Positions 33,655 through 47,000 of a stretch of DNA of 64,000 nucleotides are shown here, one piece after another. The position numbers and the translations under genes are program-made. The notes beneath the pieces are model-generated. The model searched no databases. It worked only from the letters and a program-made list of their open reading frames with translations, and had not been told where the DNA came from. Each line of letters opens with the position of its first letter. Position 1 is the first letter of the stretch. The stretch spans positions 543,254,211-543,318,210 of the forward strand of contig NC_057861.1 of assembly GCF_019393635.1 (NCBI RefSeq). The letters run 5' to 3'. This DNA is from Dromiciops gliroides. Lineage: Eukaryota > Chordata > Mammalia > Microbiotheria > Microbiotheriidae.

Positions 33655-34889
33655 CATGTTCACAAAAATTCTTAAGACTTTATTTCTATTTACAATAGCA
33701 CAGTATAAACACGTGCAAAACATGATTGCTTTTGGATCACGAAGTACAACATCAGTTCTAACTTCTTGGAAACAAATTCCATAGAAAAGTGCATCCATCA
33801 TTGTGTGAGTACTGAGATAATACATATAAGTGCCTTCTTTTTGGGCCTCCAAAGAGGCGGGGAAAGATACATCAGCTGACTACAAAAGAGTTGTAAGTGA
33901 AGGAAGGGTCGAAAAAAATATCAATTGTGTTGATATTGCGGAGAGCCCTAAAAGTGGAAACCAAGTCCAAATAACGTAGAAAAGGCTCCCAAAGATGGCT
34001 GACGTCGTAAAGTGAACAATGAGGGAGCAGCATTCCCTGCCCATCGCACTACCTCCCTTCCTGCTCTCCCACAGCTTTAGGGGGAGAGTTCCACTTAAGA
34101 AGTCTGTGGCAAGGGGGACTCAGCAAAAGGATTCCCAGTAAGAGTTCTCTATGTAGAGAGTTCAATGTCTATCTAAGGGGTTAATGACAGTATTTTGCCT
34201 CACCTCTCCCTGAGGATAACTTTTTTATTGAAACTTTTAACATGTCCCTATGGAGAAATTTTTTTTGTCCTTTTCATGACTGAGTTAGGAGAACCCATGA
34301 TTAAAAAAATGTATTGCATATTTGGAAACCTGGGGAAAAAGGATCAAATAAATTTAAACTTCTGAGATAGTACAGGCCTTGCTTGTTAAGGGGTTGTATT
34401 TGAGGTAATTAATCCCTGCAGATACATTTTGTGACTTAAAAAATGGCTGTTAAATATGATAATAAGAATACCAACCTCTACTTCTTGCTCTAAGTTTCAG
34501 CCACAATTATGAGCCCCTTCCAAGTTGGTTATTGGAGAGAAGCAATTTATTCCATGGCTGGCAGAGAAAGCGGCCACATCCTTCTTTAAGTCTCCAAAAA
34601 TAGTTACCTATAGGCTCTTCTGAGATTACTTTCATGTCTGGAGTTGCTTAGTTTCTATCTTACTCCCAGTGCCTTCTCCTCTTATAACCCGATTCTGTTA
34701 AAAATGTCATTAAGGTTCATTCCAATAGTCACCCTTCCTCAAACAGGTTTCTTCATAGAGCAGTTTCAAAATCACAAGTGATGAAAATCCAATCTCTAGT
34801 TTCTTCATAAATTATTCAAGTACAAATAAGTCAGTTGTCCCTGGAGTATCCAAAATATGATGAAAAATACTGTTTTCCAATAGCTATGG
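33655..34889 (-). other. DAGLB: DAGLB 3'UTR (inferred extent)
   Basis: Downstream of the DAGLB stop on the minus strand. Minus-strand AATAAA hexamers at 34546-34551, 34224-34229 and 33679-33684 are the candidate ends. I cannot tell which is used. Around 33840-34010 it carries a GC box and YY1/CRE-like motifs (see findings). Confidence 0.5.
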
Positions 34890-35088
34890 TCATGCTATAT
34901 TAGTATTAAAATCTCCTTGTGCTGGACAAGAAATACAGGTTGCTCTTTCAGAGACTACACTATCTAAGGCTCTAATGAGGATGTCTGGCATGTGGTCTGT
35001 TAACATTTTGGGGCCTATAAGAATTTTGTTGAATTCTGCTTCGGTTGCCCACCTTGCACTATATCTGGAAGTAGAACAGCAACAAGAC
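34890..35088 (-). CDS. DAGLB: DAGLB terminal exon
   Basis: Preceded on the minus strand by CTTATTTTCAG. Encodes [55 protein letters not shown] and FNTNIA, then [18 protein letters not shown] is a strong DAGLB signature. Confidence 0.96.
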
Positions 35089-38000
35089 CTGAAAATAAGA
35101 AAAACAAAATAAGCTCTCAACAAATGCAAACACAACTTGACCTAACCTCAAAACAAAAACAAATCTTGAAAACCTGGGTCTTTGTGAGGAAACAATATAG
35201 GAAGGCTGTGTGTTTATAACAAGTAGAGCACATACTGATACCATTTACCAGTTATATTAAAACCATCTGCCTCTCTCCCACCAGTGTAACTGTGGAATAT
35301 GCTTTCATTATTTTGTATATTCATACATATCATATTAATTAATGTTTTCATTAAGCTGCTTTCTATACTCACTTCCCTGAGTTGTCATCCTCAACAAGGT
35401 GGATAATTCTTCCAGGAGGATAAAGATGAGGATACCTAGTTGGGGATTCTCTAGGAGATTCATCAAAAACATTGTATGAAGGTGATCCATGTATGAACAG
35501 ACTTTGCTCTCCCAGCAGAGGCTGAGTCAGGTCTGCCTGGTTTCCACCTTCCAATTCTGTTGGGAAGTTATCTGGATCTCCTCCAAACAGTTCATACCAA
35601 CACCCACGCAACAGGATCTTATACTGGATTATAAAACAGGAGAGATATTACTAGGTAAGACCTTAGTATTTATGTCGTGTTATATGAAAGCTTTTGAAGA
35701 CTCTGGATCCTACAATAACACAAGGCTAATACATGGCTAAGTGATTTCAGAAAAGGAAAAACATACAAATGAACCAAAGTCAATCCATACCAATCATTTC
35801 TAGTTGTGATACTTGATTCATTTCACCTAATTTCAGCACTTTCCTGGGGACATGCTACTCTAAACACCAGGCAAAAAAGAGTCAAGTAAATAATTCTGAT
35901 ACAATCATAGACTACTAACAGCTAGAAGGGGTCTTAAAGGTTATGTAGTCCAACCCATTCATTTTCTAGATGAGTACAGTCAAATGAATATCAATGAAAA
36001 TGGCTTTTAGTTCACTGAAAGGAAGGATTTTTCAAGACCATTAGAAAAATCTTTCCATTTTAAGCTGAAAACTTCCCTCTAACACCTCCATATACCATTA
36101 TATCTAGGCTAAAAATGATGCCTGTTGGAGAATTGAGGAAGGATTTAAAAGTCACATTACCAAATTACCTTAGGTTTATTACAATGAGCTATCACTCTCA
36201 GTATTCTTCTCTTCAAATCTTCCAAGTTGGTCACACTTAACCTGTTAGGCAAAGAAAATTAAAATAACTCTGAAGCTCAGCTCTATAAAATCCTAGGTCC
36301 AGAGGTATTCATGTAATTGTAAACCAGTCAGTAGCCTTACCTTGGAATAACATCCTTTCCAAGAACAAGTGATACAATAAAGCTTTTGGAATATTCAGAA
36401 AGGGATTTGCTTTAAAAAAAATGCACAAATAAAGTTAGTTGCATTCTGCCTACTATATCCTACCTAAGATTTTGCAAACTTTACAAGGTCATTGAGATTT
36501 CAGTTTCTATAAAAACTAGAGAAGATGGCTAGCTTCTAAAAGTAAGAAATACTACAGCTTAAACAATATATTGATCATATTTCAATAAATCAATATATAA
36601 CGTCAACAATACTGAAAAAGCAAATGTAGAATCTCCCTCTAAGGAATTCTTCCAATTTAACCATCTGAGTTAACGTTTTCATCTATAAGACTATGAAGTA
36701 ATTAGGCCTCCTGAATTATTCTTCAATAACATGCAGTGCCTGATGCAATATATTATTTGGCAACAACAATAATGAAAAATAATTTTTTTTTTTTTTGGTG
36801 AGGCAATTGGGGTTAAGTGACTTGCCCAGGGTCACACAGCTAGTAAGTGTTAAGTGTCTGAGGCTGGATTTGAACTCAGGTACTCCTGAATTCAGGGCCA
36901 GTGCTTTATCCACTGTGCCATCTAGCTGCCCCATATAATTTCTTAACTAAATATCCCGTCAAATTAATTAAAAACCCAGAGCAGAATTTATTTATTTTGA
37001 AGAGATGACATCTACAATTATTTTCATCTTCCTTAACAAAATTATAATTTAACTCATCCTAATTTCATCTGTTATTAAGAGATGAACTGTATGGTCAGAA
37101 CTGAGGTCTATTTAAATTCCCTCATCCCAACTACAATTTCCCTTTTGTATTGTGACTTGTTTTGGGGGGGAGGGGAGGAAATGAGGGTTAAATGACTTGC
37201 CCAAGGTCACACAGCTAGTAAATATCAAGTGTCTGAGATCAGATTTGAACTCAGGTCCTCCTGAATCCAGGGCTGGTGCTTTATCCACTGTGCCACCTAG
37301 CTGCCTCCAAGTTCCCTTTTTTAAATCCAATTGTCACACTGGGTGTGAAGGCCAAGGGTAAAAGATGCCACCTTAGTATGATTATAGCAACTATTCTGTC
37401 TTGACATTTAAGAAATCAGGCAATTACCTTAGCAGTCCCCTGGGGGGAGAAAAGGCATAACACTTGACTTCTGGATAGGAATTTTTGAGCATGATGGTTA
37501 ATAAAGAAGCTGCTCCTGCTCCCAAGCTGTGACCTACTACAACAAGTTGGTATTCCTACAGACACACCAAAAAAAAAAAAAAAAAGGCAGAATCTTAGTG
37601 AACAGCTAACATGCACAATTTTACTACAACAAAACATTTATGATCAAAAGACTTAGCACCAAAGCAGAGTGCAATGAAATCTGGTATTAAAAATAAACCT
37701 CACAGGTGCAATGCTGAATGCTTGACTCAATATTCCATCGTTGATCAGTCTTTGGTAAACGTATCTGGCAGCCTGAGAAATCCCCTAGAAATTCAGAGAG
37801 GGAAGAAAAGTTTATAATCCCCAAAGGAGGAAGATTCAGCTGATTTGATGTTTAAAAGCATGTAATCAAATCCATCCCATAGCTGGCCTATTAACCCTCT
37901 GTCCTCATCTTCTCAGTTGCTATACACACACACACGAAAACAAACACTAGAAATGGAACCTTGAAGTAAAATGAAAATATCGTGTTCTAAGTCAATCAAC

Positions 38001-41000
38001 AGTCACAACATTTATTAAGCGCCTTCTGTGTACTGGCAAGAGAGAAAGACTAAAACCAGTAAGAAGGTAGGAGAGGGGAGATTCACTTTGAATAAGGTCT
38101 TTGTAATAAATTAGAGCTCTCCAATAAGGAAATGGGCTCCTTTTCACAGGAAGTGTTAAAGCAGACTTGAGATGTTGTAAAGGGAATTCTTGCACAGAAT
38201 TTGAGGTTGGGGTAGATGACTTCTAAGGTCCTTTCAACTCTTATGGTTTTATAGCTTTATAATTTATAATTCCAGGCACTAAAAAAAAAAAGAATCACCT
38301 CTTAAGTAAACACAAGGCTATTGGATCTAAGAGATGTGTACTTCCAGTGACAACCAGAAAATTCTATGTTTCCAGATGTGACCTATATACTCTTGAGCAT
38401 CAACATCAACTCACATTAAAAAAAAATTTATAGTAACACCTCTGTGGCAAAGAGCTGAAAAATAACTGGGTGTCCATCAAGTGGGGAATGGCAGAACAAA
38501 TTATAGTGTATTAATGTAATGGATTATTTTTGTGGTGTAAAAAAAATGACAAAAGGGACATTCAGAGGAACTCGACTTATAAACTACTGCAGAGTGAAAT
38601 GTGCAGATCAGGAGAATAATTTATCTGACTACAATAATGTAAAGGCAAATAACTGAAAATTTTAAGAACTCTGATCACTTCAACAACCAATCCTAACTCC
38701 AGAAGGCTGCTGATGAAGCATGCATCCCACTCGGTGATGGAATGGAGGTACACTTTCTCAGCCACAAATGAATGTATAAATTTGTTTTGCTTGATTTCAC
38801 TTATTCGTTACCAAAAAAGGCTTTTATTTTAAGAAAGAGGAAAGCTGTAGGAAGGTGTAAGGGGGGTAATCATAGTGAAGGAAAAAAGTTATCAATAAAA
38901 CATTTAAAATACACAGAAGAGATCAGAAGGCACTTCAGACATGTACATGGACAAGCAGGGTAAGATGGAACTACTATGTTAAATTTAATAAATACTTTAA
39001 AAAGCTAAGCTATACATAAGTTTTGTATACAATCCTCTTTTACTGTTCTTTCTATGAGGAAATGTGGGTTGGGCCATGTTTATCAAGTTCATAAAAAAAA
39101 GGTAATGCCTTTAGTTAAAGATCCAAAACAATAAGAAATTAACAATTGAAGCCAAAGCACCTCAAGGACTTGGCATCCAAAAGTTTTCTTTATTAGGTGA
39201 ACAGACTATCTTTGCATGCATTTTAGTAAATATCTTTGCTATAGTATGTATAAGCTTGATTTAAAATTTCTTTCCATTTTTTTTTTTTTTTGGTACATGT
39301 AAATACCCAGGAGATTGGGATTCCAGTCTTTCACAAATTTCAGCATCAGGGGCAGCTAGGTGGCGCAGTGGATAGAGCACCGGCCCTGTCAGGAGTATCT
39401 GAGTTCAAATCCGGCCTCAGACACTCAACACTTACTAGCTGTGTGACCCTGGGCAAGTAACTTAACCCCAACTGCCTCACTAAAAAACAAAACAAACAAA
39501 CAAAAAAACAAATTTCAGCATCAATAAGTTCTCAAAAGGTTAAAGAAAAAGAAAAATGGACCTTTTCAGACTCAAAAACATCAATGCAGTTTACTAGTTA
39601 AGGAAAAGAAGCAATATGTTGATAGACATTAAATACTGTCAGTGCTAATTTAAGCATCAAGGCACTGCACTTCAGTTATAATTTTTCTTGATCCTTCTTA
39701 TTACCAGCAGTTGTATTCCCTTTTGCAATTAAATTACATTTTAAAGGATTTGAAATAACTCAAAGGAAAACTTTTTTTTCTTTTAACTCTAAATTATAAG
39801 ATTTCCAAAATAAGTTAGCTGTCAATCAAATTGAAAACATATTTTGCAATAAAGAACCAAAAACTGGGTCAGTTGAAGTCTACTGTAGTTTATCCAAGTT
39901 TCTATCTTATAATTCTGAACAACTGACTAGGACCCTATTTTCATCAAAATGTGTAACTTTCATTGACTACATAAAATGTTGTATTCCTCTAGTCAGCAGA
40001 ACATACCACCAAAGATGTGGCTCCTCTGTGTACATCTTCCACCCTGCCCAATTCAAAACTGACTTAACCTCTAGGTAGTTGCCCATTCCCTTAGGAGGGG
40101 ATTTGAATTTAGCCAAAACCCCTTGGGCTGGAGGCAAGTATTCTTACATAAACTGACCTTTTGAGTATCTCTTTAATGGGAGAGATATGGCAGACCACAA
40201 ATCACAATGCATATACCTTATGTGCAAAACAATCTTGCACCTCACATTCTAAATTCAGGCTCTCACTCTCAGCTGACAGATCAGTGAGGATGTCCTGTAG
40301 AGAAAACACATTGAAAGAAATGCAACTCAGACCTGTGACAGCCAGGTTTATAGTGAGTTACTTGCATAAACACCTCAATACTAAAGTAAAGACTAGTAAA
40401 AAACCAATCTTTTGTACAATAAGCATGTAAATGTAATGTGTCCTCAAGGAAGGCAAAATGTTGAAGCCTTTGATGTTATAATTTATTAGAGCAATTTAAC
40501 ATAAGGTATAAAAAATAAAAAACAAAATAAAAAAAACCCCACCAGTAAAAAGAATACAGAAACCAAATGCTATTATAGGGGATAGAAGAAATGTTCAAGA
40601 TACTGCCCCTGCCTCAAAGGGTTTATATTCTACTTAGGGAGACCAGATGAACTTTCACCTACATTACCATCACCTTTCAGTTAAAATGCAACAATTTATC
40701 CCATGTTCCCTGAGTACACAATTCATTTTCTTGCTTTAATTCCCCAAAGTTTTCCTGAGTCCCCCACTACCCTTTCACACTAAGAAAACATCCCCTTTCT
40801 CTCCAGCCCTACAAGAAAAGAGCCTTATAACATCATTAGCTTACCACATTTTATCACACTGAAAATTACCCTTCACCTTCCATGCTCTCACTCCCAGATC
40901 CAAGACATCAATGAAGCTTATTACCTGAAGAGACATGGTTCCTCTTACAGCTACAACAATAGTTTCTTTCCTATGATCCAAAGCAACTAAAAAAGGAAGT

Positions 41001-44000
41001 TCAAACACCTGAGGGGCAAAAAAAATATATAAATGTTCAACTGAAGAAACATTAGAGGCTTAATATTAAATTCAGTTCAATAAGTAACCATTAAGCATTT
41101 ATTCCGTGCAAGGCATTGTTACAAAGACACAACGGATTCTTGCTCTCAAAGAAGCTTATACAGTCTATTGAAGGAGACAGACGCGTGTAGAGTAAGACAA
41201 AAGAAAGAGGAAGAAAACACTTGGGACAACAGGGAACGCTTCATGGAGGAGCCAGCACCTGCACTGAATTCAGGAGGAAGAAAATTATTCTCAGAGGTGA
41301 GAATGTGGAGGTGGAGGAGGAATGCATTCCATATATAAAGCACTGCTTGTGAAAATGTACAGAGGTGGGAAATGGAATACCACATTTGGGGAACAGCTAA
41401 CAAGTCGTCCAATATGGTTGGAACATATCAGTTTTAGAGGAAAATAGTACGAAAATAAGGCTGGATAGGAAAGTGGGAAGCAAGCTGTAGAAGGCCTTAA
41501 GAGGCTGAGGAGTTTATTTTATCCTAGAGGCAAAAAAGAGCTACTGAAGGTTTCTAAGCAGAGGACTAACATGAGATAATGGCTTGAGGGAAGAAACAAT
41601 ACAGGAGAACAATTAAGAAGGAATTAAAGGGGCAGCTAGATGGCACAGTGAATAGAGCACCGGTCCTGGAGTCAGGAGTACCTGAGTTCAAATCCGGCCT
41701 CAGACACTTAATACTTAACTAGCTGTATGACCCTGGGCAAGTCACTTAACCCCAATTGCCTCACTTTAAAAAAAAAAAAAAGAAGGAATTAAAGCAGTCC
41801 AAGAAAGAGTATGAATTAGGTTGGTGGACACATGAGAAGAGAAAAGGAAATGGATACAAGAGATGTTGTGGTTAAAAATCAACAGTAGTTTGTAACTGAC
41901 TGGAAATGCAAAGAGGCTGGTGAGGGAAAGGGAAGAGTCTTGGATTACTCTAAGGTTACAAGCCTGGGTGACTAGGAAGATAGTGGTGTTCTTAAAAGGA
42001 ATTAGGAAGTTTGGAAGAGGAGAAGGTTTAGGAGAAAAGATAATGAGTTTTATTTGTCCACAGAACATCTAGAAGGAAATGTGCAATATGCACCTAATGA
42101 TGTGGGACTAGAGCTCAGGAGAGCTAGATATATAGATCTGGGAGTCATGCATGGAGATGATGCTTGATCCAAAAGAAGCAATAAGCTTGCTGAGAAAGAA
42201 TACAAATGAGAGAAGAGGAGAGGGCTCAGGAAAAACCTCTATGGGACACCCACACTAAGACGACAAAAAATAAATGATGCAAAAGTGAGAAGGAACAGTC
42301 AGACAGAAACAAGAACTAGGAAAGCAGTGTCACAAAGTAAAAAAGGCAAAGAGAGCATCAAAGAAAAGGAGATGGTCAATAATGTCAAAAACAAGAGATC
42401 AAGTAAGATAAAAACTGAAAATAAATCAATGGATTTAGAGAATATCAGTGAGCTTGGAAAGGGTTCTTTCAATGGAGTCAGAAGCTAATTTACAAGGATC
42501 ATAAATGTAGAACTGAAAAGGACCCTAGGGATCATCTAGTACAACCACTTCATTTTAAGATGAGGAAACAAGGCCAGAGATATTAAGTGACTTAGCCATA
42601 GGGTTGGAAGGGGGGAGATGAAAGGATATGGAATAGAGATGAAAAGTGAATAGAGATAATGCTTTTCAGGAGATTGGCAATGAAAAGGATGGAATTTAGG
42701 ATTATATGTTCAGGGGACAGCCAGGTCCAAGTGAAGATTGTTAAAGAAAGGGGTAGACAAGATATTTGTGCATTTGGTGTCTTCTTTTGTTCCGTCTTAT
42801 TTTAAACTTTATAGAAAAATAAGCACAGGGTTTTGTTAGCCTACCTTATCATGAAAGCTTATGTGAATGAAATCCCTATACTGTAGCCCAGTTGTCTGCA
42901 GGATGGATCCAAAATGACAATTGAGATGATCACCTCCAACAAATTCATATTCTGCTGTTCTGTTTCTGCAACTAAGAAAACAGGTTAAAAATAAAGTTAT
43001 TAGGGCAATCTGAGTTACAAATCAAGAAAATAACTTCAATGTCAGTGCCTAGGAAAGCAAAAACCCTGCAGTTTACAGTTTCCAGAAGTTTGGCTAGCAT
43101 GTATGAGAGCTTTCAGAAGATGAAAGCAATTATTATTTAAGAATAAAAGGTGAAGGGGCAGCTAGGTGGCGCAGTGGATAGAGCACTGGCCCTGGAGTCA
43201 GGAGTACCTGAGTTCAAATTCAGCCTCAGACACTTAACACTTACTAGCTGTGTGACCCTGGGCAAGTCACTTAACCCCAATTGCCTCACTTTAAAAAAAA
43301 AAAGGTGAAAAAGGCAATGAGAAGAACATAAACGTGCTCTTGAAAATAGATAATTTTTAAAAGGCAACCTAATTTTAATTCCCCAACAGCAGGAAAATAG
43401 AACTAGTGATTTTTCACTTAAGCAGGAACCATACAATATCTTCATCTTTGACAGATATCAGAATCTCCAGAACTGGCCCAAAAGAAACTCCCAGGATTTT
43501 GCAAAGTAATGCAGAAAATATGAGGAAGTTTTAGACCTCACTGAGATAAGAGGAAAATATAAATTCTACTATCCTTGTAAAGTTAGGAACTCCAGTTTGA
43601 GAAATGTTTATTTCTTCCTCAGCAGCAGAAATTAATTTTGATATTTCTCATGATTTCCAAGCTTGATTTCCCAGATTCTGGTATTCTTGTGAATGTGGGA
43701 AAGTAGCTGGATTTACATAGCAAGCAAACTTTAAACTTGAGCAATTTAAAATTCAGATTTAAATTTGGCTTGATAAATTGGGTAAAATTATTATTCACAT
43801 CATAGTTGATCTGTTCTCTGAATGGTAACTGTTGGTGCCATACCTTTGCTGCTTTAAGAGCAAAAGGGATCATTACTCCATACTAGTTTCCAAATACAAC
43901 TAGCATAGAATGGGACTTCTTAAACTTCTTCTACTTGTGACCCCTTGTTACCCGAGAATTTTTTACATGCTCCCAGGGATATTAAAAAAAAAATATATAT

Positions 44001-47000
44001 ATATATATAAACCTTTTATTGCTATCAAATTTTTAGCAACCCCCCCCCACATTCAGTTACAGGACCCCAAAAGGGGTTGTGACCCACAGTTTAAGAAGCT
44101 TTGGTATAGAATGCATACAACTGGATTAATGCTACTTGACTGGCAATATGTTTTATTTTGCATTTCATGTTTTAAATCTATGATATTGTTTTATGTTTGT
44201 GCATAGTTTTTTGCATTGTGAATTTAAAAAGTAATGTACAAAAATGTCATTAATTTTTGGAATGATGCCTATAATGTGATACATTTGTATCATTAGAAAG
44301 TTAGCCCCTCTTTTGATTCAAATGTGATTTTACAAAGCTGAGCTATTACTTATTGGATGCTTTTGCCTGGAAATAAAAAAAAAACCTTAAAAAAAATAAC
44401 AAAAGGACATGTATTATCATTATAGCTAGCTGCATCTGGAAAGCAGAAATTAGCTACTCAGAACATGATAACCTGGGGGCAGCTAGATAAACCACTGGCC
44501 CGGGACTCAAGACCTGAATTCAAATCTGGCCTCACTTTCTAGCTGTGTGACCCTGGGCAAGTCACTTAACCGTGTTTGTCTCAGTTCCTCATCTGCAAAA
44601 TGAGCTGGAAAAGGAAATGACAAACCACTCCAGTATCTTTGCTAAGAAAACTCCAAATGGGATCACACAGAGCTGGATACAACAACAATGACAAAAATAT
44701 GTTAACCTACCAATCACCACCAATTTTGCAGAAACCTGTGAATGGATTTGTATAAATATAGAGAGGCCACCCATAAGCAGCTGCTGCAAAATGCACATAA
44801 TGGTGACAATTTTCCAATTCTGTATCCAAATCAGATTCCTAGACGGGAAAAAAAAAATTGCCTATTTAGTTCAGTCAAATGCAGAAAATGCTAATAGACC
44901 AGAGATCTGGGACTGATATCAAACCCCTACAGTTTCACGATGACAGTTTTATAACAACCTCTAACTAAAAATACATAAAGGATATGAATGTATTGCAAAG
45001 TGGTCCTCAAACAGACAGAGACTAATACTTTTCTCAGACTTTTTCAATACAGTGCAGTATTAAGTCTTTAATAAACTTTCAGGATACCCTGTGTATTGAT
45101 ATTTTTGCTGATTTCCCCCCCTTATTCTTCTTTTGATTTAAAAAAAAATTATCTGTTATGTGAGATAACTCTCTAGAAGAGGGAAGAAGTTGTGTTGATG
45201 GAAAAAATAAAAGATAACAATAAAAAAATTTATTTTTCAAAAGGTGGTATGACAAACTAGCTCTTTTGCTATATTTACATCAAGACTAAAGTACAAGAAT
45301 GGGATAAGTTCTAGGAGCTTTAAGTAGAGAGTCTGATGATACCAAAGATGTGAGAAATCACTGATGTCTCAGAGAGGGAAAGAAGAGAGTAGATGAGTTA
45401 AAATAAGTTGCCCAGGGTCACACAGCTAGTATGTCTGAAGTCATATTTGAACTCAGGTCATCTGACTCCAGGCCCAGTTCTCTATCCACTTTACTACCTA
45501 ATTGCCCCAATATAATATTAAATCTGGCCACTACATTAACCCCTTCATTTCAAAACTGTTCAACCCCATCTATTAAAAAATATTTTCTAAGTGAAAATCC
45601 TCCATTGGAGTTATGGGAGTCAATGCAATTGGTAGAACTGACAGAATTCATTTTACAGAAATATTTATCATTGGGGGAAGCTAGATATAGCACAGTGGAT
45701 AAAGCACTAGCCCTGGATTCAGGAGTACCTGAGTTCAAATTCAGCCTCAGACACTTGACACTTACTAGCTATGTGACCCTGGGCAAGTCATTTAACGCTC
45801 ATTGCCCTGCTCCCACCCCCAAAATCATAGCTAACCAACTTTGCTAGCTGATATCTATTCCATAAACCAAGGAAGCAATATGACTTTGCATAGAGAAAAT
45901 TAAAAAGCAAGCATGTTGCCGCCTTTTTAGGATACTAACTCAAATCCCAGTGATATAATGTTAAAGTTAGAAAAAAACACCTTGGGGCAGCTAGGTGGCG
46001 CAGTGGATAGAGCATCGGCCCTGGAGTCAGGAGTACCTGAGTTCAAATCCGGCCTCAGACACTTAACACTTACTAGCTGTGTGACCCTGGCCAAGTCACT
46101 TAACCCCAATTGTCTCACTAAAAAAAAAAAGAAAAGAAAAGAAAAAAAGAAAAAAACACCTTAGAAACCATCTAGTCTAGCCCCTTCTTTTAGCAAATTA
46201 GAAAGCAGGTCAAACAACTTAAAGTAGAGATGGAACTAGAACCCTGGCCCTCTTACCCCCAGTCTTTCCTACTATACTACATTTCCTTTAACTAAGATTA
46301 TACCAACTCTTCCATAAGAAACATATTCATCTTAGAGTACCACTAGTGACAATCTCTCAAATGTTACCTGCTGAGGTGAAAAAAGTAACAATGGCCCAAG
46401 AGCATACCTTCTTGCTTATGAAACCAGGGTCATCCACACTGTTCTAACTACTTTCCCAGTTATCTATTACGCATGACTGAGGCATGCTGAGAAAAGATGG
46501 AGGAACAGAATAGGACTATGCCTGATTCAAGAAGATATGACTTTAGTCCACATGACAACCAATTTGACCTCTTCAAAAGTGCAATTTAGGCTTTTCTCCT
46601 CTATCCCAAATTTATTATGAAAAGGGAAGGGCAAGGAAGGATGTCATTTTAATAATTACATTTACTTTTTGACGACTGTGAAATGTAACATTGAGCTTGC
46701 TTAACAAGAGCAAGATAACTGCAATTTTCTTTTTCAAAAGGAAAAAATAATTTCTATGGAGAAAAACTTATGCCATCATCAAATAAGGAAAATACATCAC
46801 AAGCACATAAAGCAAACACGGTTTCATGAAATGTGTTTTACTAGGAGGCAAACTACATGTCAGGAGGAAGCTTATTAAATGGGAGTTAAAATGGGATATT
46901 TCTCTGTTAGCTGTCAAAATCAAAGAGATGGCTATTTTGCCACATAAGTTTTCTTAACACTTTCACTCATCGCAGTGAACATTCACTTCTGAATTTAGGG

